64,000 nucleotides of DNA from Margaritifera margaritifera (Eukaryota; Mollusca; Bivalvia; Unionida; Margaritiferidae), in assembly GCA_029931535.1 (NCBI GenBank), contig JAQPZY010001675.1, forward strand, positions 3,624,001 to 3,688,000, read 5' to 3'. This document shows, piece by piece, positions 1-56,711 of this stretch. Positions within the stretch are counted from its first letter, which is position 1, and each line of letters starts with the position of its first letter. Below the pieces are notes generated by a model. That model did not search any database, was not told where the DNA came from, and saw nothing but the letters and a program-made list of their open reading frames with translations. The position numbers and the translations under genes are program-made.

Positions 1-734
1 TGAAATGACATGAAAATACGGTTTTTGAGTATACTTAGTGATTACATTTTTCCCTACCATATACACTTCATATTCTTCATAAATTTAATGTAATTCATGC
101 TCTATTAATGGCATAGACATGCACCTCGGTGAGAACACGAACTTTTGTAACTACATGAATACATCACTGTGACTTACTTTCTACGCTTTACATAGTTTGT
201 AAATTTTTCTCTCACGCATCTTTTTGGTGCAATTTTATGAAATTCATGAAACTAGGTGATATAGAGCACATGCAACTCTGTTATTACTACACCTTTCCAC
301 AAAAGAAGATCGCTACGACCTATATTTCATGCTTCCCGATAATGGTGAATCTTTTACTTACTCCCCAGCTCTGAAATAATGATGTATTCTAATCAAAGTC
401 TACCATTTTCTTGAGGCGAAATATGTAATATTTAGTTACAGCTTATAATTCCATATTTTTCTTCAATATTTTTTTTTAAAAACCTGAAAAAATCACACCA
501 ACATTTACTACACAAATGTAGAATTCTATATGTATTTAGAATGTTACAGAAGATAATTCTGCTGGAAAGAGAAACCATCTAATGATATTATCGTGATAAA
601 ATGTTTCAAGGAAAATAATATTATGAACAAAAGCTTTTGAAAGGTTTCTCAGTTTATTACTTTTGGTTGAAATTGGTGTATCGCGTACACGTTACAAGAA
701 TTATGTCTACTTTCTCCGTTAGGAACATTTTTCT
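1..734. other. Sequence downstream of the depolymerase-like gene
   Basis: AT-rich DNA holding the presumed short 3'UTR of the minus-strand gene (roughly 640-734). I see no other gene, RNA or repeat here. Confidence 0.5.
653..658 (-). promoter_or_regulatory. Candidate polyadenylation signal of the depolymerase-like gene
   Basis: On the minus strand this reads AATAAA, about 77 nt past the stop codon at 735, a plausible 3'UTR length. No transcript data are available, so the cleavage site is not placed. Confidence 0.5.
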
Positions 735-23510
<22,776 letters not shown>

Positions 23511-26500
23511 CTTTTGGACTGGTTCTAATTTCCGTGCTCAAAACCTTGAGATAAGTCCTATTATGAAGCCTGCAACGAACTTGACTTTGGTCTTTTCGAT
23601 GAATGTAGATAAGAAGAGTGCTAACATTCTGATAAAGGTCATTGCTTAATCTTCGGTACCGTAAATACAAAATACAGTGCATTGTGTCTGGAAATATATT
23701 GCTAACGTAGGTCATTTAGAATCATTTCTTTCGAAACATATTTGATTTTGGTTCTCATCTTCACAAGCTTGTTGAATCTTGGTTGCATTTTTTGTCATTT
23801 GCGACCCAAAATAAAAGCTTTAATTTTTTTTGCAGTTTTTTTTTGTCGATTATAATGAAATATATGTAGTCAGTTATCACCGTCATATTTTAAGTGCATG
23901 GGCTGAAGAGTAGTATGATTTGCTTTACTGCACTATTTTATTTCGATTATGTTTTATTATGGCATCTATTCCGTTGAATATCATGCAATTCTGTATTTTT
24001 CTTTTCGGACATGTTATCCTTCATTACACGCATGATGATGTTGACCCTTGGATCGAGTTGTTCGAATTACTGGATTAGAAAACAGAGACCTTACATATGA
24101 AGACTTTATTCAGAACACCTGAAGGTCATCCTCAATGCAAGATAAGAAGCCTGTCCAATACTGAGATCATATCTACTCGCCATGAACATGTACACCCTCT
24201 CCTCACACTTAAATATATGGAGACCCCCCTCCCCCAACAAAGCAGTCTTAGCAAGTAATGACTCAGACTTGTTAGCCGTGCTTAGTTGATAGCCATAGTT
24301 ATTTTTTATATATATAATTTTCAACACCTTCCGTAAGAAGAAAGTTTTGATTTGATTTGTCTTAGTGTTTTATGGCAAAGCAACAAAAGTAGGTTATTTA
24401 GTGCCAAGGCAATTGGTGTAAAGTGCCTTACCCAAGAACACGCCACGGTAACAAACCTGGGAAAGTAAATATATCTTGGAACTCTCTATTATTTCTTCTT
24501 TGTATAAGTTATTGCACTGTCTACTTCTTTCAAAATGCTATCAGGACTGAATATAACACAGTGAAAATAATTAGCTACAAATTATCTAGCATGCATCTGC
24601 GAACTTAAATTAATCCATTTGAGAGTTGTTAATTACGGAAATAACTTAATTGGTCATTTTCTTTTTACCTACGATCCAATGAAATTTCTGCAAATATGTA
24701 AAGCCCCCAACTAAAGCAGTCAGATTTTGCACAGACAACTAATTCGATTCCCATAGACTTTAATGTTACTGCTTTGCAAAATAATTATACTGTCATGGCA
24801 AGAACGAAAAACAACGATACATCATGTGCATGATTTACGCAAGAGTAAACTTTTAAAAGGGTTCTAACATGCTACCCGGGTTGTTTTTCAAGTTTATTCC
24901 ACTGAAGGTGCCCCCTTTGAACATCCACCCCCACCCCCTTTTTTCACATAGCGGTTTTCTTGTTATTAGAAAAAGCTGGAGACAAATTAGAGAAGACACA
25001 ATCAGCATACACTCCTCAGTATATGCAGATGCTAGAAAAATTTTGATTTTATGCGACAAACAGCTTCTTTGGAATTTACTGGTAAATATGTGAACTTGAT
25101 ATCGTAATTTTACCTAGATAACTTTATAGTATAAATATAATAATTTAGAAGTTTGCGTATCATTTCTTATCATGTAACCGTGTATAAAAATACAATGTGA
25201 GAGAAAGCGACGTCTATATCAGTATACCAATTAAATAATGCTCCTGAAAACTCCAATTTTTCATTCTTTGAAGGCGAAATGGTCTTAGTATACATGAAAC
25301 AATCGTTTCTTTAACAATTCTTTAATCTTTTATTATCTACTCCAATAATAATATTTTTCCTAAGAATAGTTAATGGCTAATTCATAAATATTATTTGTTT
25401 CCGCCTTTGGAAAAAGGATAAAGAAAACTAAATTCTTTAATACAACAATGTAACTCATTCCCAGCAATTTCTTTTGACGGAATATTATTCCCCCAACATA
25501 TACTGAATACTTGTCGCGTTGATTATACTTCCATTCATCCAACATTTCTATTTTTCGTTGAGCAGAAATGTAGGCTTATTATGGCGATTATCGATGATGC
25601 TTTAGTTGTTACAGTTGCCGATAAATTGCTGCCTCCCAACTTTATAGATTCCCTATAAAATATTATTGTTTGATAATGACTTTGATCAGTATGAATCCTA
25701 AACCTTCAGCCAAGCGCCCCCTTCCCCCACAATTAACTTTCGAAAATGAATATAAAAATTCGGCATCTGTTTTTCTCTTTCTATTTTCAGACGCTTATTA
25801 TCTTCTATTTTACGCTATTTCTCTTTCTTTTTTTATTCAGTCATTTTCTTGCCGCCCCCCCCCCCCCCCCCCCCCCCCCCAGTTTTGTCGCCTTATGCGA
25901 CCGCCTAGTTTGCCTAGCCTTAAACAGGCCCTGGATATAATTAAATACACCTGCAAACGAATTTCATTCAACTACCATTTAATTTAAATTCCAAGCTATA
26001 TCTCAACCATGTAGTTGTGCAATTAACTAAGAAAAAGTTGAAAATACTGCTACATTTGAATCGAAATAATTTAAATCACGTGCATACAAAATATTGGTTA
26101 AAAAGTACATTACTTCCAACATCATAATCTAGATATGCCGCACTTCACCTAAGAGCGGGGATATTTTCTCTTGCGTCAGTTTCTCCGTAAGTCAGTCAGT
26201 CTGTCTGTCCGTCTATGACAAGGCTTGTCATAGCTTTTCCTCCAACACCGCTAGGAAGATTTTAATGAAACTTTGAAGATTAGATGTGTAGTTGGTTTAA
26301 ATGCGCAATAAGGTTTTGCATTTGCCTCTGGCTTATCTGAGGGAAATTTGAAAAACTGTCGAAAAAGGTGTATTGGGAGCATTTATTTCGTCATCACTTC
26401 TCCTCCCACATCTCTTGGATAATTTTATTGAAACGTTTTAGACAAAATGTGTGGTTGAGAAAGATGCGTAATAATGTTTTACTTTTCTTAATCTGGGGGA

Positions 26501-26929
26501 CATTTCTGGAACATTTCACGATGGTGTGAACTTTTGTGACATCGTTGTTCAGGATGATAACTGAAGTGAATCTTATGCAACACATCTTCTTTTTATACTG
26601 AAATTCCTCTCCACTGATTATCAGGACGTCGTACCAACTTGACCTTAGGTACTACTGATGTTCTCAACGGACTAAATCGTGCCAGTTTTTGTTTGGACAA
26701 ATCCAGTAAACTTAGCTTCTAACAAATGTGAACTCACTTGTGCATTTTTTCTTCGCGAAAGAGGACATACAGTGGACGAATCAATTTGGCAGCAGGATGA
26801 GATTGAAAGTCATCTTGAATACTGTCAGAAAGAAAAGAAGTCAATGGTGTTTTCATGTTGTTGTTTTTTTTACGCAGACGAAGGTGATGTGCAAATGACT
26901 GGACCTTCTTCTTGACACCTATCGTGAAA
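23511..26929. other. Region upstream of the depolymerase-like gene
   Basis: The first few hundred bases should hold the minus-strand promoter and 5'UTR; no clear core element is visible. At 25855-25880 is a 26-bp C-run. At 26232-26530 is a diverged tandem pair. A 78-residue plus-strand frame (26679-26915) is of unknown nature. No other gene seen. Confidence 0.5.
26232..26530. repeat. Diverged ~168-bp tandem pair
   Basis: 'ttttcctccaacaccgctag ... ttttaatgaaactttga ... gcgcaataaggtttt' (from ~26235) is echoed by 'ttctcctcccacatctcttg ... ttttattgaaacgtttt ... gcgtaataatgtttt' (from ~26400). The type resembles dispersed repeats common in marine invertebrates. Confidence 0.65.
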
Positions 26930-27436
26930 CAAATTCGTACGAAATCTCAAATAATAATCGGGAGTGGTAGGTTTTAAATCGATGAGTGTGGAGATTGAGT
27001 GGCATCGTAATAAGCATTATTCGGCCAAGAGATTTATCTCTTGGACTTTTAAACAACACTACATAATGAGCATTGACATTAATAGTGCGATACGCTTTAC
27101 TTTGCTGAAATAAATTTTGAGTAATGTAAATCATACTGGCATTACGATGATGTCCTTTTCGTGTAAATCAAAGTTTAATTTCTTCTTCGTCTTCTGATCG
27201 AAGATGACAAGATGTGTTTGACGAGAGTCAGACACGATCCCATCGTCTTCGCGAGGAATTCCTTCTACAAATGAAATGGATGCTCCTTGACTTTCTGTCA
27301 GTAATGTGTAAGAGGACTGCCACTCGTTGAAACACCACACGATACGTTGTGGAGGATGATCAAACAAAAGTGATTTGTCTTCGATCTCACGTTTGACACA
27401 TTCAGTTCTGCGTGAACCACTAGGTCCAGCTATCAA
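26930..27436 (-). pseudogene. Polinton/adintovirus-like packaging ATPase remnant
   Basis: On the minus strand the first part reads I-A-G-P-S-G-S-R-R-T, then P-P-Q-R-I-V-W-C-F-N-E-W-Q and I-S-F-V-E-G-I-P. This is the pattern of an FtsK/HerA-type ATPase frequent next to type B polymerases in Polinton and adintovirus-like elements. A second frame continues Y-I-T-Q-N-L-F-Q-Q and N-A-H-Y-V-V-L-F-K-S-P-R-D-K-S. The Walker A lysine position reads R (G-S-R-R-T instead of G-S-G-K-T), and a frame change joins the halves, so it cannot be functional. Family ATPases drive genome packaging. Confidence 0.72.
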
Positions 27437-28429
27437 GATATTAAAGGGATGGCGAAGATACAGTGCCTCCCAACTCTGACGATCTGACCTTTCGTCAATC
27501 GCTTTGAGAACGGAGGGTGCAGATATAACTTATAAGTTGTGTTTGGAATTCTGAGATTCCATAAATGGCACAACATATTTTATATAAAATAAGCCAAACA
27601 TGTTTAATTTGTCTTTCATGGTACAACGACAAACATATTTACATTTCAAAAAACAAAGTTCATGTGTTCTTTTTTTCATCAGTCACAAATAGTGTCTTTG
27701 GCATAACCAGTCACCTCTTGTGTCCAAGTGTCGAATCTAAGACTTTTGCAGTCACGTACATCCTTCCATTTGTAAACCTGTTGGTGTAGAAAGCTAGCTA
27801 AACACACTTCTTGGTAAGTATGAAGAGTAGATAACGTACGACGAATTCCCTCCTCACACAGGGGTACAGAACTCGTGTTGATCACTATTCGCAGCACTAA
27901 CACAATGAGTTTTTCGTGCATAGATAAAGTTTTGGCTCTCATGTCTTTGCAAGTACTGTTCATGAATTTGCCACAAAGAGTCTGCCGGTAAACGAAATTA
28001 AAAAATTGCAGTCACTAACACACACACACACGAGACGTCATCCAAAATTCAAAAGAATCGTCTTGTCTTTTAAAAGTAGTCGATATTCCATTAAGTCTTG
28101 AATGCTGTTACTGACTTCCTTCCTTGGAATTTGATGTAACACTGATGACAGAATTCGTGGCATGGCAAGTCTTATAACGTCTTCGCAGTTTATCAATGTC
28201 TGACCATTTGAACATTTTCAAAGTAATAAGTCTTCTTCTAGCATTTAGATACCAATGGTTAGAAAGTCTATGCCATTTCGGATGCAAAAAATGTTTTTTC
28301 GTTTGACTTGAATTTGTACAAAGTCTCTGTAAATGCGTTCTCGCAGCTCAGGAGGTAAATTACGAATCCTCTCCTCTTCTAAAGTATCCACGAGAATCAA
28401 ATTATAGACCAACCAAGAGAAGCTAGCGA
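27437..28429 (-). other. Interior of the Polinton-like block, unassigned
   Basis: Short open stretches on the minus strand (27679-27963 and 28245-28457, the latter with N-L-P-P-E-L-R-E-R-I-Y-R-D-F) look like broken coding DNA of the same element, but I recognise no family. A CA run lies at 28017-28031. Confidence 0.4.
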
Positions 28430-28625
28430 CAGCACGGAGACCACCTGGAATTTTCAAGGTAAGCTGTATCTTTATAGTCCCATTCGTGAAGATTCACACC
28501 ACAAATGAAACACTGTACTTTATCTCCTTCTATCAGTAGACAAATCCTGCGCTGGCTAAAGGTCTGATGATGGTTCATTCCAGATATTTAGGCCATTTCC
28601 CTTTGAACGACTGGAATCGACTTGC
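28430..28625 (-). pseudogene. Broken BIR (inhibitor-of-apoptosis) domain in the Polinton-like block
   Basis: On the minus strand one frame reads F-K-G-K-W-P-K-Y-L-E, a stop, then L-A-S-A-G-F-V-Y. A neighbouring frame continues G-D-K-V-Q-C-F-I-C-G-V-N-L-H-E-W and E-N-S-R-W-S-P-C-C. This is the BIR layout (R-x-x-S-F-x-x-W-P, L-A-x-A-G-F-x-Y, C-x-x-C, W, E-H-x-R-W-x-P-x-C). The zinc-ligand His position reads Asn and there are stops and a frame change, so it is dead. BIR proteins block caspases or act in immune signalling; large invertebrate DNA viruses often carry them. No RING is seen nearby. It could instead be a captured host fragment. Confidence 0.72.
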
Positions 28626-29029
28626 AAAATTATAATAACCAGGCAAAGCCACGGGAAACGTGTATTCTTCTTTGATTTGTGACATTCAGGCTGGTTTATA
28701 AGTGTATGGAAGAGATCCATAGATGGGTACACGAACAGGCATCGCTTTCGATAGTAGAATGGCAAGGTCGTGCTGCATCGCTTAAATCGCAACGCGCATC
28801 ATCACTCTGGTTGCATGGCGCGGCATCACATTCGTCTTCGTTTAACTTTCAAAAGAGCAAATCATAAATATCAGAATCTCCAATCCGCTCAGCTTCAGCC
28901 TTTATATACACCAGGTACCATGTGACCTATCACGTTACCCAATGAGTCTATTGATACCTGGACCATCCCATTCTTGATACGGGAATGCTTATCAAAACGA
29001 CCGACTTAAGATTTAAGGGAAAATCGCTA
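28626..29029 (-). other. Spacer between the BIR and polymerase remnants
   Basis: Minus-strand frame fragments rich in Asp, Cys and Ser (e.g. D-E-C-D-A-A-P-C-N-Q-S-D-D) precede the BIR part; no known domain. Confidence 0.35.
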
Positions 29030-31015
29030 CAGTACAATTTTGTGAGGATCCACTGTTTTCACACGAAAGTCTTGATCTTGACCTGACTTTAAAGCATCTG
29101 GTAAGACGTCAAAAGTTTAGCACTTGACTGGAACGATAGTTCAGTGTCAGTCCTTTTACTTTACCTTGGTATGAAGTTATCCTTGCTTGTTGCGGTATTG
29201 GTAGCCATAAGTTTTAGGTCCACCTATGGCAAAACTCCGAATAGTGGTTACAGGATTGTTCGTCGGTCTAAGCTCCTAAACGTTCGTCTCGATGTGTGAT
29301 CCAGAGTGATCGATGTACATGCAACTATCGGTGTCAAAGTAAAGGACTCGATCTCCTAAAGGTTCCAGGGCGAAATGCAATTAAACAACCGGCATTGACT
29401 GCCACGTCAGTAGTAATGATGACATTACCAAACTCGTTGAGTGGTGCAAACTCTGTGACATTATTCGTAATTCGCCAATATCAAATCTTCACGTATGATT
29501 TCCACTTGTTTAATGAGTTTTCCTTTATCGTCGATGGGTTGAAAGTATCGACCTCAATCTGCCAAGTATTCGGTCTTTGGCAATATCGGACGTTGAGCTA
29601 GTTTTCGGCACAAACAATTCAGCATGACTTTAACAAACGATCGTCTTTCTTCGTTCTGTTCGATGTGTTCCAGTGTGATGCCTTCAAGGGACTGGTACCG
29701 TTCTTTGAATTGATCTTTGTCTTCTGGAGTGTGATACAGAGAAGGATAACCGCTATCTTCTTGCTTCAGTTTCAAAAATTTGTTGACGTAGACTCTGGCT
29801 GTCCTCCTGTTGGTATTGTTCTGTGGTAGGAAAGTGCCAAATTACGTACACTTTGTTCTGTGGTAGGAAAGTGCCAAATTACGTACACTTTGTTCTGTGG
29901 TAGGAAAGTGCCAAATTACGTACACTTTTATCAGTTGGTAACAATGCGACACTTACCCACGTTCCTGTCAATGCGCGTTCTCGGTCCTCGTGGTGACATG
30001 GTTAGTATTGATCACACGTTTCATCACCTGTATATTAGATAAAGGAAACATCAGTTTTCCGTGGTAATAATGAGGTAAGACGGGATGGTATAAGTTCGTT
30101 GGTGACAAAACTTTACATTTGATCAAACTTTGGATCTGGCGAATGTGTTCTACGTCGATGTGTTCTGTCAACATTTCAGGATGACCGGTGGGGAATCGAG
30201 CATTTCTACATACCCAAGGATAAAACGAAGACACATCTATGTATTTGAGTTGTTCTCCTTGAGATTCATCCACTTCGAACAGCAAACGTGTAGCATTGGT
30301 CCGTTATCCCAAAAAACTGTTCCGTGGATTCGAAGGTTCGATGTCCACCACATCGTACTTTTCGACGATGAGTCAGAATTCTGGATCTGTTTTGAAACGT
30401 CGATCGTAGTCGTCTTCCTACATTTCCATCACTTGGTATCCTTGAATTTATTAACTCTGGCGTCGTTGGTAAGTTTTTGTTGTACAACTCTTCAATGGTG
30501 GACTCTGAGAAAGGATTTTTCAGGTCTCTTTTAGGATAACAAGTAGGGCCTCCATGAGATAAAACTTCCTGTAATTCCTACACGATCTGTGTGTTTTCTA
30601 AATCCCAACCATCCAAGAATAAGATCCCATTTTCTTTTCTCCACCACCATTTCTAGCATGTCGTATCCACTTGAATTGAGTTTCACACAGGTAATGTAAC
30701 CAACGAAACCCTTTGGCTGAATATTGAGGGCTAACAGCTTTAATGCATTGAGGTGATATGATGACTAGTTTGTTCTAGGGCATGAACTTCTTTCGGTACA
30801 CTAATCCACACGCTTTGCAATGGTAGAAGCTTCCTTCAAGAGATCGATACATCCGTGATCCAGAATTAATTCTCAAAATTTTCTCCAACAACATCTTACA
30901 ATGTCTACATAGGATCGACAATATTTCAACATTTCTTCTTGAAAATCAAAAGGGTCTGAAGAGTGAGTTTGGTACCAGGCATAGAAAGTTTCTCGTTGTT
31001 CTGCTTGTTTATTTT
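29030..31015 (-). pseudogene. Protein-primed type B DNA polymerase remnant (Polinton/adintovirus-like)
   Basis: In minus-strand order: E-M-L-K-Y-C-R-S-Y-V-D-I (exonuclease III box, usually S-D-V-D) near 30900; R-W-L-H-Y-L ... I-R-H-A-R-N-G-G near 30690; K-Y-I-D-V-S-S-F-Y-P-W-V (motif A) and F-P-T-G-H-P-E near 30200; Q-E-D-S-G-Y-P and M-L-N-C-L-C-R-K-L-A-Q-R (motif B helix) at 29580-29770; V-L-Y-F-D-T-D-S (motif C) near 29330; G-P-K-T-Y-G-Y and G-L-T-L-N-Y near 29150-29210. The order and spacing fit the DNA_pol_B_2 family. There are several stops and frame changes, the early exonuclease region is missing, and a 37-bp triplication is embedded at 29817-29927. It replicates element DNA in intact relatives; here it is dead. 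Confidence 0.85.
29817..29927. repeat. 37-bp tandem triplication inside the polymerase remnant
   Basis: Three near-identical copies starting 'ttgttctgtggtaggaaagt'. A later local expansion within already decaying coding DNA. Confidence 0.92.
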
Positions 31016-31028
31016 TCTTTTCGCGCGC

Positions 31029-31062
31029 GTGTGTGTGTGTGTGTGTGTGTGTGTTTGTGTGT
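31029..31062. repeat. (GT)n microsatellite at the edge of the polymerase remnant
   Basis: GT units with a TTT interruption, preceded by CGCGCG. The recognisable polymerase frame stops here on its 5' side. Confidence 0.9.
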
Positions 31063-31127
31063 ACAAATGTGCCGTTCCGGGTTTGCACTGTGTCTCGTGT
31101 ATTTGATAGGCCTATGCAGAACCGGAA

Positions 31128-53420
<22,293 letters not shown>

Positions 53421-54363
53421 GTAAGTCAGCTTCATATATATATTGATTGTAAAGAAAGCTCTATCAAAACTGGCTGTTATGCAAGCAGTGGCATTGAAAC
53501 TTTCCTTAAAGGTTTTGTCACTACAAAAGGGACTTTTAAGAATATAGCCTTTGAACAATCTTTATATTCATATCAAAAATATTCATGCCCAGTTGGGCAG
53601 GTGCCAAAATATTTTTCTCGCCTAGAAGAAACTTTAGTTAGTCCAGCTAAAGTACACAGAAAGTGTATTGACCATTTTCCACTTATGCCAGTGTAGCTTC
53701 CACTTATTTATACCCCACTACACTGTAATGTCAGACCCAAGCCTGACTGCTGTGGGGTTTGAGACTGTGATTGATTTTGGACCTATGGAGTTACCACCTG
53801 ATGTGAGTCCATAAAGGAGTATAATCTACTATACAAAGTAGTCCACTAATTGACCAGGTAGATCCCATTTTGTGTCTGTGGAGTTGACTGTTATTTACAC
53901 CTGGTGAGTGTAAAACAGCTAATGGTAGAATATAACACAAGCGTATGTCCCTTAACTATGCTCAGCTAAACCCTACATGCTACACAAGTATAAAGGGGTT
54001 GATCCACTTTGTATGTATGGAACAGTTTAAAATTAGCATCCTACACTGGTGTACTTTTTCTTTCTTACTTTTTGTTGTTTTTGTTTTTCTTCTTTTGCAT
54101 GTAGGAGGCATTTGACTGAGAGTTTATTACTATTTACGTATAGATCAGGGAGACTTTTTTTTTATGACTTACAGCTATTTCAAAATTTAATGTTTTATTG
54201 ATACCATTTCCTTCCATCATTTTCTTCTACACACTTTTTGAAATTATCCTAGTGCATTTTCCAAACAAAGCTTTTTATTGTTCTGTAATGTGCCAGTCCT
54301 CGGACCAGCGTTTGTGAGGTTGATTATTTAAATACAGTACAAATATTGTAGAGTTTGAAAAAT

Positions 54364-55620
54364 ATATTTTTCCACGGTGGAAATTAATCTATGCACGCTG
54401 TTGTCCATCACAGACGTAGCATAGTGGTCATTGTGGATATCCACATTGTGGCTTGTAGTGGATGCATTAAGTTTAATTGCCTTCATCAGAAAGTCTAATA
54501 TAATTATGTAATAAAAGAATTCTACTACATTGCATGGAACTTGCCTTTTGGCTGAGCTTCAGTAGACAGTGTAGGATGCTAATTGTAAACTGTACAAAAT
54601 GCTTTTTAATACTCAAAAACTCGCTGCCCACTAAAACACATTAACATACAATTATTGCTTGAGATGCAAGATAATTGTTGAAGCAAAAAATTAAATGAGA
54701 ATGTTTAGGTTCTTCACAAAATATAAACAGTTTAATGGTACAGTGATTCTAATAACTATGGCTGAGAGAGAGAGACACACAGAGAGAGAGATAGAGATTT
54801 TAAAAAAAAAAAACAATTAAGTATTAGCAGGTAGATACAAGAAGGAAGAAGATGTTGGAACATGATTACATGGACTATTCAGTGAATAAAATAAAAAATA
54901 TGAGAAACGTGCGGTGATCTCTTCTGGTTTATTCCATCAGCCGCTTTTACAGTCTTGTGCTTAACATGTTCACTCAGAGTGAAATACACATACCGATATC
55001 CAAGATGAATCCTCTAGACCAGCCTCTGTATAACACTTCTGCATCAGTTTTCACAACAACTGAGGAGTCAGAGTACTAGACCTGTTTTTAGATTTATTGT
55101 AGACCTACTGCTATATAAAGTCTCTGTTAAGCACATGCAAGTGATGCAAAAGCTTAATCGTTTCATTATTTTTGGTAGGAGTTAAACTAATATACTGTAC
55201 TTATTTTAAGTTGATGCAGATTCAACTTCATTTGGTATAATTGGTATAGTATGTTCTTACAGTTCATCGGGCCCCAGCTGGCCGAGTGGTCTATGGTGCA
55301 CCTCTACAGATCACTCACACATCTCACCTCTGTCTGCGTGAGTTTGAGTCTCTGCTTGACCAACGTAGGTATGTGAGAAAGCTTGCCAGTAGCTTCCCGT
55401 GGGATGGTGGTTCTTCCCGGGGTCTTCCTGGGTTCTTCCTCCATCAGATATACTGGCTGCCATATATAGCCTATCATGTGCTGAAAAAAGGCATTAAAAT
55501 CCACAAAGCCAAAGCCTTCCAGTCCATATGACACGTACCACATTACGGTGTTTCCAAAGGTCAAGCAACTATTGTTTTATTATCAGTTAAGTTGCTAGTA
55601 TTCCACTAACTTGTTACATT
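54364..55620. repeat. Duplicated segment, copy B (interrupted by a SINE)
   Basis: Matches 36860-37735 in order and orientation. The alignment jumps over 55269-55515, where the SINE sits, then resumes with 'attgttttattatca.tta'. An AG-rich run (54766-54800) is private to this copy. Confidence 0.85.
55269..55515 (+). mobile_element. tRNA-derived SINE, same family as 8002-8238
   Basis: 'ggccgagtggtct ... cagatcac.cacacatctcacctctgtctgcgtg' and 'gcctatcatgtgctgaaaaa.ggc.ttaaa' are shared with the earlier copy. Flanks 'acagttcat' and 'ccagtccat' look like a decayed target duplication, supported by the uninterrupted copy A of the host segment. Confidence 0.85.
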
Positions 55621-55647
55621 TAATAGCAGCAATACATCACCCTATCA

Positions 55648-55796
55648 CTATTATATAGCTTATTACTTTTTCGTGTCGAAAAATCTCGTCCGTTCGATGT
55701 GAAAACATCCTCCCAAATTTGAGTGGAGATTTTGTCAACAAGACACGTCACACCTGTGCACCTCTCCGTGCCTGCGCGAACATTCATCTTTTTCAT
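55648..55796 (+). repeat. DIRS left inverted terminal repeat
   Basis: Reads 'ctattatatagcttattact ... atctttttcat'. Pairs with 61922-62069 on the opposite strand. Similarity between the arms is far higher than that of the coding regions to intact relatives, which may reflect conversion between arms. Confidence 0.88.
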
Positions 55797-56264
55797 GGAC
55801 GCCATGGCTAATGGTTGTGTCGTGCGAACGTAACCAGAGAAAAATTGTCTGCTGCGGTTTTCAACCACGTTTGGGTTCTCCTTTCAGCCTAAATTCATCT
55901 GGGTTACATTTATCCATCTCGTCTTATGTGTCTTATGCTGCCCTACGTCAGTGTTTGTTCTAGAAAGAGTCTTTCTAGATTGCCACGTGTATTCCGTCCT
56001 TAGGGGGTTAGGGTACACCATATATTTTTTCTTTTCAGAAATACAATTTAGCTCACGGTAAGTCTTGTGTGTTCATTACAACGTAACATAGACAACCGGG
56101 ATAGCGCTGCAATTAGCAGGTGCATAATTCTACCAATTGAATATTTGATTAAATATTCTGTTTGCTAATTCATCAATTGTATTTTTAATAACCACGCGTG
56201 ACGCGTTGCATTGCTATTCTGTACTTTCTTGAGAACAATAAAGTTTGTCAAGAAAAGTAGACCC

Positions 56265-56705
56265 CTATCCTTGTTAACATGTATATATATATTGTTTACC
56301 TTTAGACAAAATCTACTGTGGTGCATATAGACCGCTAAAGTATATGCAAACAGAGCGAGGTGAACTGGTGTGCATATAGCACGCGATATATACGAAAAGG
56401 GTGAGTTTTTCACGTGTGGAATTAAAAGGTGAGTTTTACACGTTTTATTATTGTATTATTTTATATATAGCGGTATATACAAACGAGGCGAGTTTTCATG
56501 TGTGGAAATAATATAATATTGTTATTATTATTATTATTGTTCTCCTTCAGATAAATTCTTAATTCAGGGAACAATTGGTTACCTTGTGCAAATATACTGG
56601 GTGTATATAACACCCGGTACATACAGACAGGTGAGTTTTACGTATGAAGAATAATACAATATTATTTTTATTATTATTGTTCTCTTTCAGATAACTTTTT
56701 TTTCA
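56265..56705. repeat. Irregular repeats in the DIRS leader
   Basis: 'gtgagtttt.acacgt/ttcacgtgtgg', 'tttattattgt' and 'attgttctc.ttcagata' recur three times at ~100-170-bp spacing in the noncoding leader. Confidence 0.6.
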
Positions 56706-56711
56706 GAGAAC

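Noticed and set aside
29030..31015. Host or organellar DNA polymerase gene
   Set aside because: Motif order is of the protein-primed element type, several stops are present, and it neighbours packaging-ATPase-like text.
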